This document shows positions 1-9,738 of a stretch of 64,000 nucleotides of DNA, in pieces (position 1 is the stretch's first letter; each line of letters begins with the position of its first letter). The stretch covers positions 248,001 to 312,000 of the forward strand of contig JAXLYR010000002.1 in assembly GCA_046351325.1 (NCBI GenBank), written 5' to 3'. The notes beneath the pieces were generated by a model. That model searched no databases. It saw only the letters and a list, made by a program, of their open reading frames with translations, and was not told the DNA's origin. The translations under genes and the position numbers were made by a program. This DNA is from Xiheicaenibacterium sp046351325 (GTDB lineage Bacteria > Myxococcota_A > Polyangia > Polyangiales > Polyangiaceae).

Positions 1-729
1 GGTGTCTGCGGCCGAGCCGCTGAGCTCGAGCAGTGGCCTCTGCCAGTCGAACACCCGCTTGTGGCGTGCTTCGGGCCGAGCCCGCTCCACCTCGGTGAGA
101 TCGGTCACGGCATCGGCGATCTCGTGCAGACCGCCGGCGGTTTGGAGCGGCAGCTCGACGGCGCGGCCCGACGGGAGGCGCTGCGATCCGTCGAGCAGGA
201 CCACGGTCTCGATCTCCCCGAGGTGGTCGAACACGAAGCTGATCCCGTCTTCGGCGAGGATGCGCGAGACGAACGCCAGGTGAGACTCCTGATGCTGCAC
301 GCAATAGGTCCGGCGCGGCGGCGCTTGCACGAGGTCGGCGCGGATCGGTAGTCGGGCCTCGCCCAAGATCTGCGAGGCGATCTCCACGCTGGTGCGCTCT
401 TGGAAGATCCGGCTCGTGCGCCCGAGTCGAAGCAGCTCGAGACCCGGGACCAGCGTCAGCTGGAAGTGGCTCGCGCCTGTCGAATCCTCGCCGCTGCGCT
501 GTCGGACGCGCCGCACGACACCATGGACAAGGCGCCGCGCGACGTTGCCGAAGACGAAGCTCGCGCGCTCGCCGACGAGGCGCCGCCGGGCACTCGGGGA
601 CAACGGCTGATCGCCGCGCACCCGCAGATCGAAGCGATAGGGCGTCGAGAGCCCCTCGCGACCCGAGAAGGACACGACCTGCAGGCGCAGTCCCTGCAGC
701 AACGGACAGCGAAGCTCAAAGTCGGACAA
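1..729 (-). CDS. vgrG: T6SS spike protein VgrG, N-terminal part (cut by window edge)
   Basis: VgrG trimers form the puncturing tip of the type VI secretion machine and carry effectors. Only the first 243 codons are visible; the gene runs off the left edge. The reading frame gives a typical gp27-like base: FSGREGLSTPYRFDLRVRG near residue 20, LVGERASFVFG, HGVVRRV, QLTLVPGLELL, then YCVQHQES followed by FVSRILAEDGISFVF. These match the order found in complete VgrGs, including the one at 36 kb. The start is a TTG preceded by a perfect AGGAGG (735-740) at 5-nt spacing; no better ATG lies upstream in frame. The gp5-like beta-helix and any effector tail lie outside the window. Family is certain; the tail and cargo are unknown. 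Confidence 0.9.
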   Translation of the reverse strand, partial: MSDFELRCPLLQGLRLQVVSFSGREGLSTPYRFDLRVRGDQPLSPSARRRLVGERASFVFGNVARRLVHGVVRRVRQRSGEDSTGASHFQLTLVPGLELLRLGRTSRIFQERTSVEIASQILGEARLPIRADLVQAPPRRTYCVQHQESHLAFVSRILAEDGISFVFDHLGEIETVVLLDGSQRLPSGRAVELPLQTAGGLHEIADAVTDLTEVERARPEARHKRVFDWQRPLLELSGSAADT

Positions 730-856
730 GAGAACCTCCTCGCGCGTCGACCATGCGGGGGAGGGTCGCACGATCTCTCGAACGATCGACAGCCACAACA
801 CGCGACACCTCGCGATCGTTTGGGCTCCAACGAATCGCCCCCGCTATGCTCCGAGC

Positions 857-1081
857 ATGCGCGCGCTGCTCATCGCCTCGCTCACGGTCGTCGGTCTCTT
901 CGGGGCCGCCCCGCGCGAAGCGTCCGCGGACGCCATCCCCCCTCCCACCCGCCCCGAGTGGGACGATCCGCCCGCGCCGCTCCCGCCGCCGCTCGAGGTC
1001 GTCGCAGCGTGCGCCGTCCTCGCGTCAGGCGCCCTCCTCGTCGCGCGCGCCCGACGGTCGCATCACCGAGCTCCCTCGTGA
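857..1081 (+). CDS. Small secreted/membrane-anchored protein, function unknown
   Basis: This is a 74-residue protein that I do not recognise. It starts with a signal-peptide-like stretch (Met-Arg, then a hydrophobic run ending in ASA near residue 24), followed by a Pro-rich segment rich in PPP. A second hydrophobic stretch at about 47-63 precedes a basic tail (RARRSHHR), so the protein probably sits in the inner membrane with its short middle part outside. Its TGA overlaps the GTG of the next gene (GTGA), which suggests translational coupling to the kinase-like gene downstream. That coupling is the main evidence that it is real. Confidence 0.5.
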   Translation: MRALLIASLTVVGLFGAAPREASADAIPPPTRPEWDDPPAPLPPPLEVVAACAVLASGALLVARARRSHHRAPS

Positions 1082-2713
1082 TCGCGCCCGAGATCGTGGA
1101 GCGCGGGCTCGACGCCGACGGCGCGCCAGTTCTCCTCCGGCCGTTGCCCCTCGACCGGTTCGGCGGCTCGACGCATCCGCTGGATTTCGTCGCCCAAGCC
1201 GAGCTCGAGCGCGTCGCGCGCGTCGCCGCCTCGCTCGAGAGCGCGTGGACGCTGCCGATCGCGACGTCGACCCCACGCGTCGCGTACCGCCCGATTTCGT
1301 CAAGCGGGGTGAACTTCCTCCGAGCCCTCGAAGAGCCTCACCTCCTGCGCCCTCGCGAGCCTCTCTCTCTCGAGCAGGCCGCGCTCGCTCTGCTCCAGCT
1401 CTGCGAGGTCTTCGCGCACGCCCACGCAAACGGCGTCGCTGGCTTCGGTGTCGACGTCCACGACGTCGCCGTCTTCGTCGATGCCATCGCTCGCTCCGCC
1501 GGCTCGGGCTCCGGAGGACCGGAGCCCCAGTCTCGCTTCGCTCGACCCACGCCGGCTCCGCTCCGAGGCCGTCGCTCGCTCCGCCGGCTCGGGCTCCGGA
1601 GGACCGGAGCCCCAGTCTCGCTTCGCTCGACCCACGCCGGCTCCGCTCGAGGCCGTCGCTCGCTCCGCCGGCTCGGGCTCCGGAGGACCGGAGCCCCAGT
1701 CTCCCTTCGCTCGACCCACGCCGGCTCCGCTCGAGGCCGGGGCCCCGCGGATCGTCGTCGTCCTGCCGAACCTGCCTCCGCGCGGTCGTCGCTCGTTCGC
1801 GCACCGACCGCCCTACCAGCTCTCCGCGGTTCGCGGCGATCTCTGGAACGCGATCGTTTTCTTCGGTGATTTGCTCGCGGGTCACGTGCCGCGCCCCGAG
1901 CACGGCGGTCGCGGAGTCGCTCCGCACGCTCACCCCGAGCGACACCTATCCCGAGCCCGCGCCGCTCCCCGACTTCGGCCCCGAGGCGCACGAGCTCTCA
2001 CGCGTCCTCACGGACGAGGATGGAAGCGGCGACCTCATCCAAGACCTGGCGTCGCTGCTGCGCGCGTCCTCCCGCTCGCGGGCGCGCCGCCCGGTTGGGC
2101 CTCGCGTGTCGCAGCCATGCCGCGCGTGTCTGTCGTCGAGCAGCGACCCGACTACGACCGCATCATCGAGCTCGGTGAAGCCGAGCGAGCCACGCGCGGC
2201 GCCGACCGATACGTGTCGCTGCCGCTCGCGGCCGCGTACCACGCGCGAGGCTGCGCTTCGCTCTCGCGCGCGGCGCTCGACTCTGCGGAGCGCGACGTCG
2301 CCCGCGCGCTCGAGCTCGATCCGTGGGCGCGGTACCTCGTCACGCGCGGCTCATTGTGCGAGGCGCGAGGTGATCTCACGGGCGCGCTCCGTGACTATGA
2401 CAGCGCAGTCGCGGCTGCGCGGCCGCCGCCGCCGACCCCCGACGAGGTCGAGCGGATCCACGAGGGCTTGCTCGTCGAGTGGGAGCGCTACGGCGGCGAC
2501 GCGCTCGAGGGCGCGAGAGCGCTCTACGCGCGCGGCGTGACCCGCGCTCGCCGCGGCGATCTCGTGGGCGCTCGCGACGACCTCCGCGAGGCGAAGGCCG
2601 CGTTGGCTTGCGTTTCGAGGGACCCGCGCGGCGAGCTCCCGGACCTTCGCGAGCGCCTCGAGCGGTCCATCGCGGCGCTCGCTCGGCACCAGCCCTTCGC
2701 GAAGCTCACGTGA
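1078..2713 (+). pseudogene. Kinase-like/TPR protein, frameshifted
   Basis: Reading from the GTG at 1078, the protein resembles a degenerate Ser/Thr kinase: LLQLCEVFAHAHANGVAGFG stands where HAHxxGVVHRDLKPxN normally is, so the HRD motif is lost. After the repeat insertion the homologous frame is shifted by one: RIVVVLPNL in the place of the DFG strand, then GDLWNAIVFFGDLLAG, like the conserved GDVWxLGxxLxELLTG helix. The C-terminal half (about 2116-2713) is helical and TPR-like (AAAYHARG, ARALELDPWARYLVTRGSLCEA). One extra C near 1563-1564, inside the first repeat copy, explains the shift; removing it gives one 544-residue protein. A further stretch at about 1895-2060 looks more protein-like in a third frame, so there may be more than one indel. 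It could be a decayed pseudokinase or an assembly error. Confidence 0.55.
1487..1739 (+). repeat. Tandem 84-bp hairpin-bearing repeat, three copies
   Basis: There are three direct copies starting at 1487, 1572 and 1656, with periods of 85, 84 and 84 bp. Each has an inverted repeat with 9-bp arms, GGGCTCCGG and CCGGAGCCC, around an AGGA loop (first copy 1506-1527, then 1591-1612 and 1675-1696). The 84-bp form is 28 codons and open in the host frame, giving a Gly/Ser/Pro-rich peptide (ARSAGSGSGGPEPQS...APLEAV). Copy 1 has one extra C. The array sits between the catalytic-loop and DFG equivalents of the kinase-like gene. Confidence 0.9.
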
Positions 2714-2799
2714 CGCACACGGAACGAGTCGCTCCGGAAACTTGGCCTTCTCGGATCCAGTTCGCCATACGACCCCCGTAGGGTTCTTGCCCATTCGTA

Positions 2800-2815
2800 G
2801 ATGAGTGCACTCATC
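2800..2815. promoter_or_regulatory. Perfect 16-bp palindrome upstream of the nonulosonate operon
   Basis: GATGAGTGCACTCATC is a perfect palindrome in the 260-bp gap between the kinase-like gene and the operon starting at 2974. Its size and symmetry are like those of operators bound by dimeric TetR or GntR repressors. It lies 159 bp before the first start codon, so it could act on a promoter in this gap. I see nothing else distinct in the gap apart from a weak hairpin (GAGGC...GCCTC) around 2850. Confidence 0.45.
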
Positions 2816-2973
2816 GAGACGACGGGCCTTCAAGCCTGGCCCCTGAGGCGCTAGGTGCCTCTTGCGTCGAGAGCTGCGGTGCAGTCTTGGCCCAAGGTCT
2901 GCTTCGACGGACAACGCGTTGCCCTGAGCCGGCCGCATTGGCCTCGGTTTTCGAGGAGCTTCATCTACACCCC

Positions 2974-4053
2974 ATGGCGACGACCGAGCCGATCATCCAG
3001 AACCGCGAGCGAGGTCGCCTGCGCGCGAGCCTCCTGCGGATCGTCGGGCTGATCCTCGGTCTCGCGCTCTTCGTTTACACGCTGCGAGGCCTCGACACCG
3101 CGAGCCTCGGGCGCATCCTCCACGACCTCGGGCCGCTCGTCCTCCTGGTGCTCGTGCCGCAAGGTCTGGGCACGCTGGTTCACACCCTGGCGTGGAGATC
3201 TCTTCTCGCACCGCTCGGCACCCGCGCACCCCTCTTCGCGCTCACGGGCACCTTCTTGGCGAGCGAGTCCGCACGAATGGCCTTGCCTGCGGGCGCCGCC
3301 ATCGGGGAGTCGCTCGCGACGTGGGGGGTCAAGTCTCGGTTCGGGGTCTCGTGGCGTGGCGCGGTCGCGACCGTCGCGACGAAGAAAGCCTGGGTTTTCG
3401 GCACGCACGGGCTCTGCATCTTGGGGCTTTTGCTGGTCGCGCATGAACCGCTCGACCGCCTCGCACGTAACCTCCCTGCAGGCTTCGCCATCTACCCCGT
3501 CACGATCGGGATGGCGCTCAGCCTGCTCTTCAGCAATGCCTTCGCGCTCGCGCTCCTCACCTCGCGTCGCGCGGCGCGGGTTGCCGTCGCGATCGTCGCG
3601 CGCATCCCGTGGCAGCGCACGCGGCTCTGGGCCGCCGAGCGCGCTCGCAGTGAGGGCACCGAGGCAGCGTTCGCCATCCCGACCTTGGCCCACGCCAAGG
3701 CCGCGCTGTTCCTCCTGCTCCAGTGGATGACCGAGATCTGCGAGAGCTGGCTCATCCTCCGCCTCTTGGGCCTGCCCGTGACGTTCTCCGAGGCGCTCGT
3801 CCTCGAGCTCGGCGGCTCCCTCGTGCGCGCCGCCGCATTTCTCATCCCGGGGGGGCTCGGTGTCCAAGACGCAAGTTTCGTCGGAATGATCGCTGCACTT
3901 GGTTTCCCTGGCGCTGAAGCAGCAGGCGCCGCGTTCGTCCTCCTGAAGCGCGCCAAGGAGGCTTTTTACATCCTGCTCGGGCTGATCACGTTCAGCGCCA
4001 TGCGGCGCGAGCCCGAGACCATTCCACCGCTCGCGGTGGAGGAACGCTCGTGA
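2974..4053 (+). CDS. Lysylphosphatidylglycerol-synthase-type flippase-like membrane protein
   Basis: This integral membrane protein of about 359 residues belongs to the LPG_synthase_TM (UPF0104/AglD-like) type. It has about eight hydrophobic segments, starting at IVGLILGLALFVYTLRGL (residues about 19-36). The family signatures are visible: LPAGAAIGESLATW in the middle and FLIPGGLGVQDASFVGMIAALGFPG near the C-terminus. Relatives are thought to move or modify lipid-linked substrates. As the first gene of a sugar operon, this one may handle a lipid carrier or the finished glycoconjugate. I chose the ATG at 2974 (MATTEPII) because the sequence upstream in frame is not family-like. The stop overlaps the next GTG (GTGA). 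Confidence 0.8.
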   Translation: MATTEPIIQNRERGRLRASLLRIVGLILGLALFVYTLRGLDTASLGRILHDLGPLVLLVLVPQGLGTLVHTLAWRSLLAPLGTRAPLFALTGTFLASESARMALPAGAAIGESLATWGVKSRFGVSWRGAVATVATKKAWVFGTHGLCILGLLLVAHEPLDRLARNLPAGFAIYPVTIGMALSLLFSNAFALALLTSRRAARVAVAIVARIPWQRTRLWAAERARSEGTEAAFAIPTLAHAKAALFLLLQWMTEICESWLILRLLGLPVTFSEALVLELGGSLVRAAAFLIPGGLGVQDASFVGMIAALGFPGAEAAGAAFVLLKRAKEAFYILLGLITFSAMRREPETIPPLAVEERS

Positions 4054-5132
4054 GCCCCACCATGAAGAACAGGCCGAAGAAGATTCTCTTCATCTGCGGA
4101 TCCATCAACCAGACGACGCAGATGCACGCCATCTCGAAGGAGCTGCCGGAGTTCAGGCACGCCTTCACGCCGTACTACGGCAGTCGAGACTTCGACGTGG
4201 CGAAGGCTCTGGGCGGCCTCGAGAACACGATCGGCGGACACAAGCTCGGCCGCCGCTGCCTCGATTATTTGCGCGATCACGACCTGCCCTGTGAGGTCGG
4301 CGGCGCGCTCAACGACTTCGATCTCGCGCTGCACTGCTCGGATCTGATCTGGCCGAGCAACCTCAACGGCAAGAAGGTCATCCTCGTTCAAGAGGGCATG
4401 ACGGATCCGCCGAGCCTGCTCTATCCCGTCATCCGCAGGGTGCGCGCCCTGCCGGGTTGGCTCGCGGGGACGAGCGCCTTCGGCCTCAGCGATCGCTACA
4501 CGAAGTTCTGCGTCGCCAGCGAGGGCTACCGCGACCTCTTCACGTCGCGCGGCTGCGACCGCACGAAGATGGTCGTCACCGGCATCCCGAACTTCGACGA
4601 CTGCAAGCGCTACGCGCGCAACGCGTTCCCCCACAAGGGCTTCGTCCTCTGCTGCACCTCCGACGTCCGCGAGGTCTTCTGGTACGAGGACCGCAAGGCC
4701 TTCATCCTGCGCGCCGTCCAGATCGCGAAGGAGCGCAACAAGCCCCTCATCTTCAAGCTCCACCCGAACGAGAAGCTGCCGCGCGCTACCGACGAGATCG
4801 CCAAGTGGGCGCCCGGCGCGCTCGTCTACACCTCGGGCTCCGCCGAGGAGATGGTCGCGAACTGCGATACTTTGATCTGCAAATATTCGTCGCTCGCGTA
4901 CGTGGGCATGGCCCTCGGCAAGGAGGTCTTCAGCCACTTCGACCTCGCCGAGCTCCGCGCGCTCCTGCCTCTTCAGCACGGCCAAGCAGCGAAGAACATC
5001 GCCGCGGTCGCGCGCGAGATGCTCGGCAGCGACAGCGCGGTCCGCAGCGAGCGCGTGGCGAACGGCACGCTCCGCGCCGTCGGCGGCACGGGCTCCACGG
5101 TCGCGCCGAACGGCAAGCTCGTCGGGGTCTGA
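4050..5132 (+). CDS. GT-B-fold glycan biosynthesis protein (capsule/CDP-glycerol transferase-like)
   Basis: This soluble protein of about 360 residues opens with ILFICGSINQTTQMHAISKEL, a Rossmann start typical of GT-B enzymes. The C-terminal half has KLHPNEKLP and a GT-B nucleotide-binding-type segment, LICKYSSLAYVGMALGKEV. This pattern is shared by CDP-glycerol glycerophosphotransferases, capsular polysaccharide transferases and, more distantly, NeuC-type 2-epimerases. Sequence alone does not decide between a transferase and an epimerase. In this operon it could transfer the CMP-activated sugar, or make its precursor. The GTG at 4050 overlaps the previous stop; an in-frame ATG at 4062 is an alternative start. 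Confidence 0.6.
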   Translation: MSPTMKNRPKKILFICGSINQTTQMHAISKELPEFRHAFTPYYGSRDFDVAKALGGLENTIGGHKLGRRCLDYLRDHDLPCEVGGALNDFDLALHCSDLIWPSNLNGKKVILVQEGMTDPPSLLYPVIRRVRALPGWLAGTSAFGLSDRYTKFCVASEGYRDLFTSRGCDRTKMVVTGIPNFDDCKRYARNAFPHKGFVLCCTSDVREVFWYEDRKAFILRAVQIAKERNKPLIFKLHPNEKLPRATDEIAKWAPGALVYTSGSAEEMVANCDTLICKYSSLAYVGMALGKEVFSHFDLAELRALLPLQHGQAAKNIAAVAREMLGSDSAVRSERVANGTLRAVGGTGSTVAPNGKLVGV

Positions 5133-5135
5133 GCC

Positions 5136-6008
5136 GTGTCCGAGCTGCTCTCGCGCCTCGCCGAGGCGCGCGCGGCCGACCCTTCCTGGGTCGCAGCCGA
5201 CCCCGCGGGCGCTCGCGTGCTCGTCGTCGTCCAGGCCCGCATGGGCTCCTCGCGCCTGCCTGGCAAGGTCGCGCTCCCACTCGCAGGCGCGCCGCTCCTC
5301 GTTCGGATGGTCGAGCGCCTGAAGCGCGTGAAGACCCCCGTCGAGCTCGTCGTCGCGACGAGCGTTTTGCCCGAGGACGACCGCGTCGTCGAGCTCGCCG
5401 CCGAGGCTGGGGTGCGCTGCCATCGGGGTGATCCGCTCGACTGCCTCGATCGCCACCTCACGGCTGCGCGCGAGGCTCGCGCCGACTTCGTCGTGAAGAT
5501 CCCGAGCGACTGCCCGCTCATCGACCCCGCGATCGTCGATCGCGTGCTCTCGGTGTTCTTCGCGGCGCCCGATCGCTACGACTACGTCTCGAACCTGCAT
5601 CCGGGCACCTGGCCCGACGGCAACGACGTCGAGATCGTCCCGATGGCCCAGCTCGAGCTCGCCGGCCGCGAGGCCACGCGCCCGCTCGAGCGCGAGCACA
5701 CGACGCCGTTCTTCTGGGAAAACCCCGAGCGATTTCGCATCGAGAACGTGGCCTGGTCGCTCGACCTCGCGATGAGCCACCGCTTCACGATCGACTACCG
5801 CGAGGACTACGCCTTCATCGCGGCTGTCTTCGACGCGCTCTACCCGAAGAAGCCTGCCTTTTCGCTTTACGACATCCTCGAGCTGGTCGAAAAGCAGCCC
5901 GAGCTCTACGCCCTCAATCACGCCTATGCCGGCGTGAACTGGTATCGGCACCACCTCGGCGAGCTCAAGACCGTCACCGCAGATCACACGCGGACCGACG
6001 TTCGCTGA
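5136..6008 (+). CDS. SpsF-type cytidylyltransferase for an acidic sugar
   Basis: The enzyme (290 residues) should activate a 3-deoxy ulosonic acid as its CMP sugar. About residues 27-60 hold the nucleotide-binding signature VVVQARMGSSRLPGK, diagnostic for the SpsF/acylneuraminate cytidylyltransferase group. KIPSDCPLIDPAIVDRVL follows, the acidic metal-binding strand. The later part (HPGTWPDGNDVEIV, EREHTTPFFWENPERF) matches SpsF-like proteins. The gene begins with a GTG 3 nt after the previous stop. It is the activation step downstream of the NeuB-type synthase in this operon. The exact sugar cannot be read from sequence. Confidence 0.85.
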   Translation: MSELLSRLAEARAADPSWVAADPAGARVLVVVQARMGSSRLPGKVALPLAGAPLLVRMVERLKRVKTPVELVVATSVLPEDDRVVELAAEAGVRCHRGDPLDCLDRHLTAAREARADFVVKIPSDCPLIDPAIVDRVLSVFFAAPDRYDYVSNLHPGTWPDGNDVEIVPMAQLELAGREATRPLEREHTTPFFWENPERFRIENVAWSLDLAMSHRFTIDYREDYAFIAAVFDALYPKKPAFSLYDILELVEKQPELYALNHAYAGVNWYRHHLGELKTVTADHTRTDVR

Positions 6009-6063
6009 CTCGCCCGAGGCTCGATAGCTTTCACCAAAACCGAGTTCGAGACCGAGGCTCACC

Positions 6064-7385
<1,322 letters not shown>

Positions 7386-7389
<4 letters not shown>

Positions 7390-8222
7390 GCCTCGAGCGC
7401 TTCGACCTCACGGGCCGCGTCGCCATCGTCACGGGCGCTGTGGGCCTGCTCGGCAAGCAGCACGTGCGCGCGCTCTTCGAGGCCGGCGCGCACGTCGTCG
7501 CCGCCGATGTCTCGGCTGCCGCCGCGAAGGCCTTCGCCGAGTCCTTCCCGCGCGAGATCGCGAAGGGCGCCGCGGCGCCGCGCGTGCTCGGGCTCGGCGT
7601 CGACGTCACGTCGAAGACCTCGCTCGAGGCCGCGCGCGACACCATCCTCGCGGAGTTCGGGCGCATCGACGCGCTCGTCAACAACGCCGCGATCAACGAC
7701 ATGTTCGAGAGCCCGCAGGCCGGCGCTGAGCTCTCCAAGTTCGAGAACTACCCGCTCGAGCTCTGGCAGCGCTCGCTCGACGTGAACGTCACCGGCGTCT
7801 TCTTGTGCTCGCAGATCCTCGGCACGCCGATGGCGCGCGCGGGGCGCGGCAGCATCATCAACGTCGCCTCGACGTACGGCCTCGTCGCCCCCGACCAGTC
7901 GATCTATGTGCGCCCCGACGGCACGCAGACGTTCTACAAGTCCGCGAGCTACCCCGCGACCAAGGGCGCGGTCCTCTCGTTCACGCGGTTCTTGGCAGCG
8001 TATTGGGGGCACGCCGGCGTGCGCGTCAACGCGCTCTGCCCGGGCGGCATCGAGAACAACCAAGAGCCTTATTTCCAAGCCAACTACGCCAAGAAGACGC
8101 CGCTCGGGCGCATGGCGAAGTCGGACGAGATGAGCGGCGCCATCGTCTACCTCGCCTCCGACGCCTCGAGCTACATGACGGGCTCGGCCATGGTCGTCGA
8201 CGGGGGCTGGACAGCGTGGTGA
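7386..8222 (+). CDS. Short-chain dehydrogenase/reductase of the sugar operon
   Basis: This is an NAD(P)-dependent SDR of 278 residues. The cofactor motif TGAVGLLG is at 16-23 (a variant of TGxxxGxG), NNAA at 99-102, catalytic Ser162 in NVASTYG, and the Tyr189-x-x-x-Lys193 pair in YPATK. The C-terminus MTGSAMVVDGGWTAW is the usual SDR end. It resembles the oxidoreductase found with SpsF/NeuB pairs in legionaminate-type loci, so a role in oxidising or reducing the sugar precursor is likely. GTG start and TGA end both overlap neighbours by 4 nt, which argues for one polycistronic message. Confidence 0.9.
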
Positions 8223-8752
8223 ACCGTGTGTCGCTCCCTGCCGACGAGGTCGCGGCTCGCGCGCGGCGGGTCCGCCTCGTCCTCACGGACTGCGACGGCG
8301 TCCTCACCGACACGGGCATCTACTATTCGGTCCGCGGTGAGGAGATGAAGCGCTTCTCTTTCCGCGACGGGATGGGCTTCGAGCGCCTGCGCAAGAGCGA
8401 CATCGCGGCCGCGATCGTCACCGGCGAGAACAGCGACATGGTGACCCGGCGCGCCGAGAAACTCGGGATACGAGCCTTTCTCGGTGTCAAAGACAAGAGC
8501 GCCGCCGCGCAGGAGATCTTCTCCGAGTACGGAGTCGCCGCCGACGAGGTCGCGTTCATCGGTGATGACGTGAACGACCTGGGGCTCATCCAGTTCCTCG
8601 ACGAGACCGGCCTCACGGGCGCGCCCCGCGACGCCATGCCGGACGTCGTGCGTGGGGTGCACTGGGTCTCCACCGTCGTGGGTGGGCACGGCGCCTTCAG
8701 GGATTTTGCAGAGTGGATTCTGTCGGCTCGCGCCGAGGTCTCGGCCTCGTGA
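8219..8752 (+). CDS. KdsC-type HAD phosphatase
   Basis: This HAD-superfamily hydrolase of 177 residues has the small, capless KdsC layout. The nucleophile motif is DCDGVLTDTG with Asp24 and Asp26; the KdsC-like EEMKRFSFRDGMGFERL follows; then VTGENS (motif II), Lys in VKDKS, and GDDVNDLGLI (motif IV). KdsC removes phosphate from KDO-8-phosphate, and relatives dephosphorylate sialic-acid 9-phosphates. Beside a NeuB-type synthase, the likely substrate is the phosphorylated ulosonic acid made by that enzyme. The GTG overlaps the SDR stop (GTGA); a second GTG three codons on is an alternative. Confidence 0.88.
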   Translation: MNRVSLPADEVAARARRVRLVLTDCDGVLTDTGIYYSVRGEEMKRFSFRDGMGFERLRKSDIAAAIVTGENSDMVTRRAEKLGIRAFLGVKDKSAAAQEIFSEYGVAADEVAFIGDDVNDLGLIQFLDETGLTGAPRDAMPDVVRGVHWVSTVVGGHGAFRDFAEWILSARAEVSAS

Positions 8753-8775
8753 GTCGTGTTGAGGAGGAAGTAGTG

Positions 8776-9693
8776 ATGTCGAACAAGCCTGCAATTCAGG
8801 TCGGCGAGCGCTGGGTCGGCGCCGACCACCCCGTCTACGTCATCGCCGAGATCGGCATCAACCACAACGGCTCGGTCGAGCACGCCAAGAAGATGATCGA
8901 CGGCGCCGTCCTCGCGGGCTGCGACGCCGTGAAGTTCCAGAAGCGCACGCCCGAAGTCTGCGTCCCCAAGGACCAGTGGAACATCGAGCGCGACACCCCG
9001 TGGGGTCGAATGACCTATATCGATTATCGGTACAAGGTCGAGTTCGGCGTCGACCAATATGCCGACATCGATCGGCACTGCAGGGAGCGCAAGATCCACT
9101 GGTTCGCGTCCTGTTGGGACGAGCCCAGCGTGGAGTTCATGGAGCGCTTCGATCCGCCTTGTTACAAGATCGCCTCGGCGTCCGTGACGGATCTGCCGCT
9201 CCTCAGCGCCACCAAGGCGACGAAGCGCCCAATCATCATGTCTACCGGCATGAGCTCGATGCAGGAGATCCACGCGGCCGTGGAGCTCCTCGCGAGCGAC
9301 GGCGGCGACAAGCGCCTGGCGCTCATGCACGCTATCTCGATGTATCCGTGCGAGGTGAAGGACCTCAACATCCGGATGATCCAGACGCTCGCCAACGAGT
9401 TCCCGAACCTGCCAATCGGCTATAGCGGTCACGAGACGGGGCTCACGCCCACGTTCGCGGCGGTCGCGCTGGGCGCTTCCATGGTCGAGCGCCACATCAC
9501 CCTCGACCGCGCAATGTGGGGTTCGGACCAAGCCGCCTCTGTCGAGATTACCGGTCTCGTGCGACTCGTATCCGGCATACGCGACGTCACGGCGGCGCTC
9601 GGTAATGGCGTCAAGCTGGTCCACGACAAGGAACTCGCACAGGCGAAGAAGTTGCGTAGAGCCCCGAGCGTGCAGGCGAAGCCGAAGAACTGA
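8776..9693 (+). CDS. neuB: NeuB/SpsE-type sialic-acid-like synthase lacking a SAF domain
   Basis: The synthase condenses phosphoenolpyruvate with a hexose-type aldehyde to make a nonulosonic acid. The TIM-barrel signatures are clear: AEIGINHNGSVEHAKKMI (about 24-41), DAVKFQKRTPE, YKIASASVTDLPLL, STGMSS, GYSGHETG, and ASMVERHITLDRAMWGSDQAASVE. The protein is only 305 residues and ends in a basic tail (LRRAPSVQAKPKN). Classical NeuB has about 340-350 residues with a C-terminal SAF (antifreeze-like) domain that closes the active site; that domain is absent. The ATG at 8776 is set by AGGAGG at 8762-8767 with 8-nt spacing, the strongest ribosome site in the operon. It is the committed step of the pathway. 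Confidence 0.88.
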   Translation: MSNKPAIQVGERWVGADHPVYVIAEIGINHNGSVEHAKKMIDGAVLAGCDAVKFQKRTPEVCVPKDQWNIERDTPWGRMTYIDYRYKVEFGVDQYADIDRHCRERKIHWFASCWDEPSVEFMERFDPPCYKIASASVTDLPLLSATKATKRPIIMSTGMSSMQEIHAAVELLASDGGDKRLALMHAISMYPCEVKDLNIRMIQTLANEFPNLPIGYSGHETGLTPTFAAVALGASMVERHITLDRAMWGSDQAASVEITGLVRLVSGIRDVTAALGNGVKLVHDKELAQAKKLRRAPSVQAKPKN

Positions 9694-9738
9694 GCTATAG
9701 GGGGTTCACGAGCTTCTTCGGGTTAGGAGTCGAGGCCG

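Noticed and set aside
8713..8775. Earlier in-frame start for the NeuB-type gene
   Set aside because: It would overlap the phosphatase gene and lacks a ribosome site, while AGGAGG sits ideally before the ATG at 8776.
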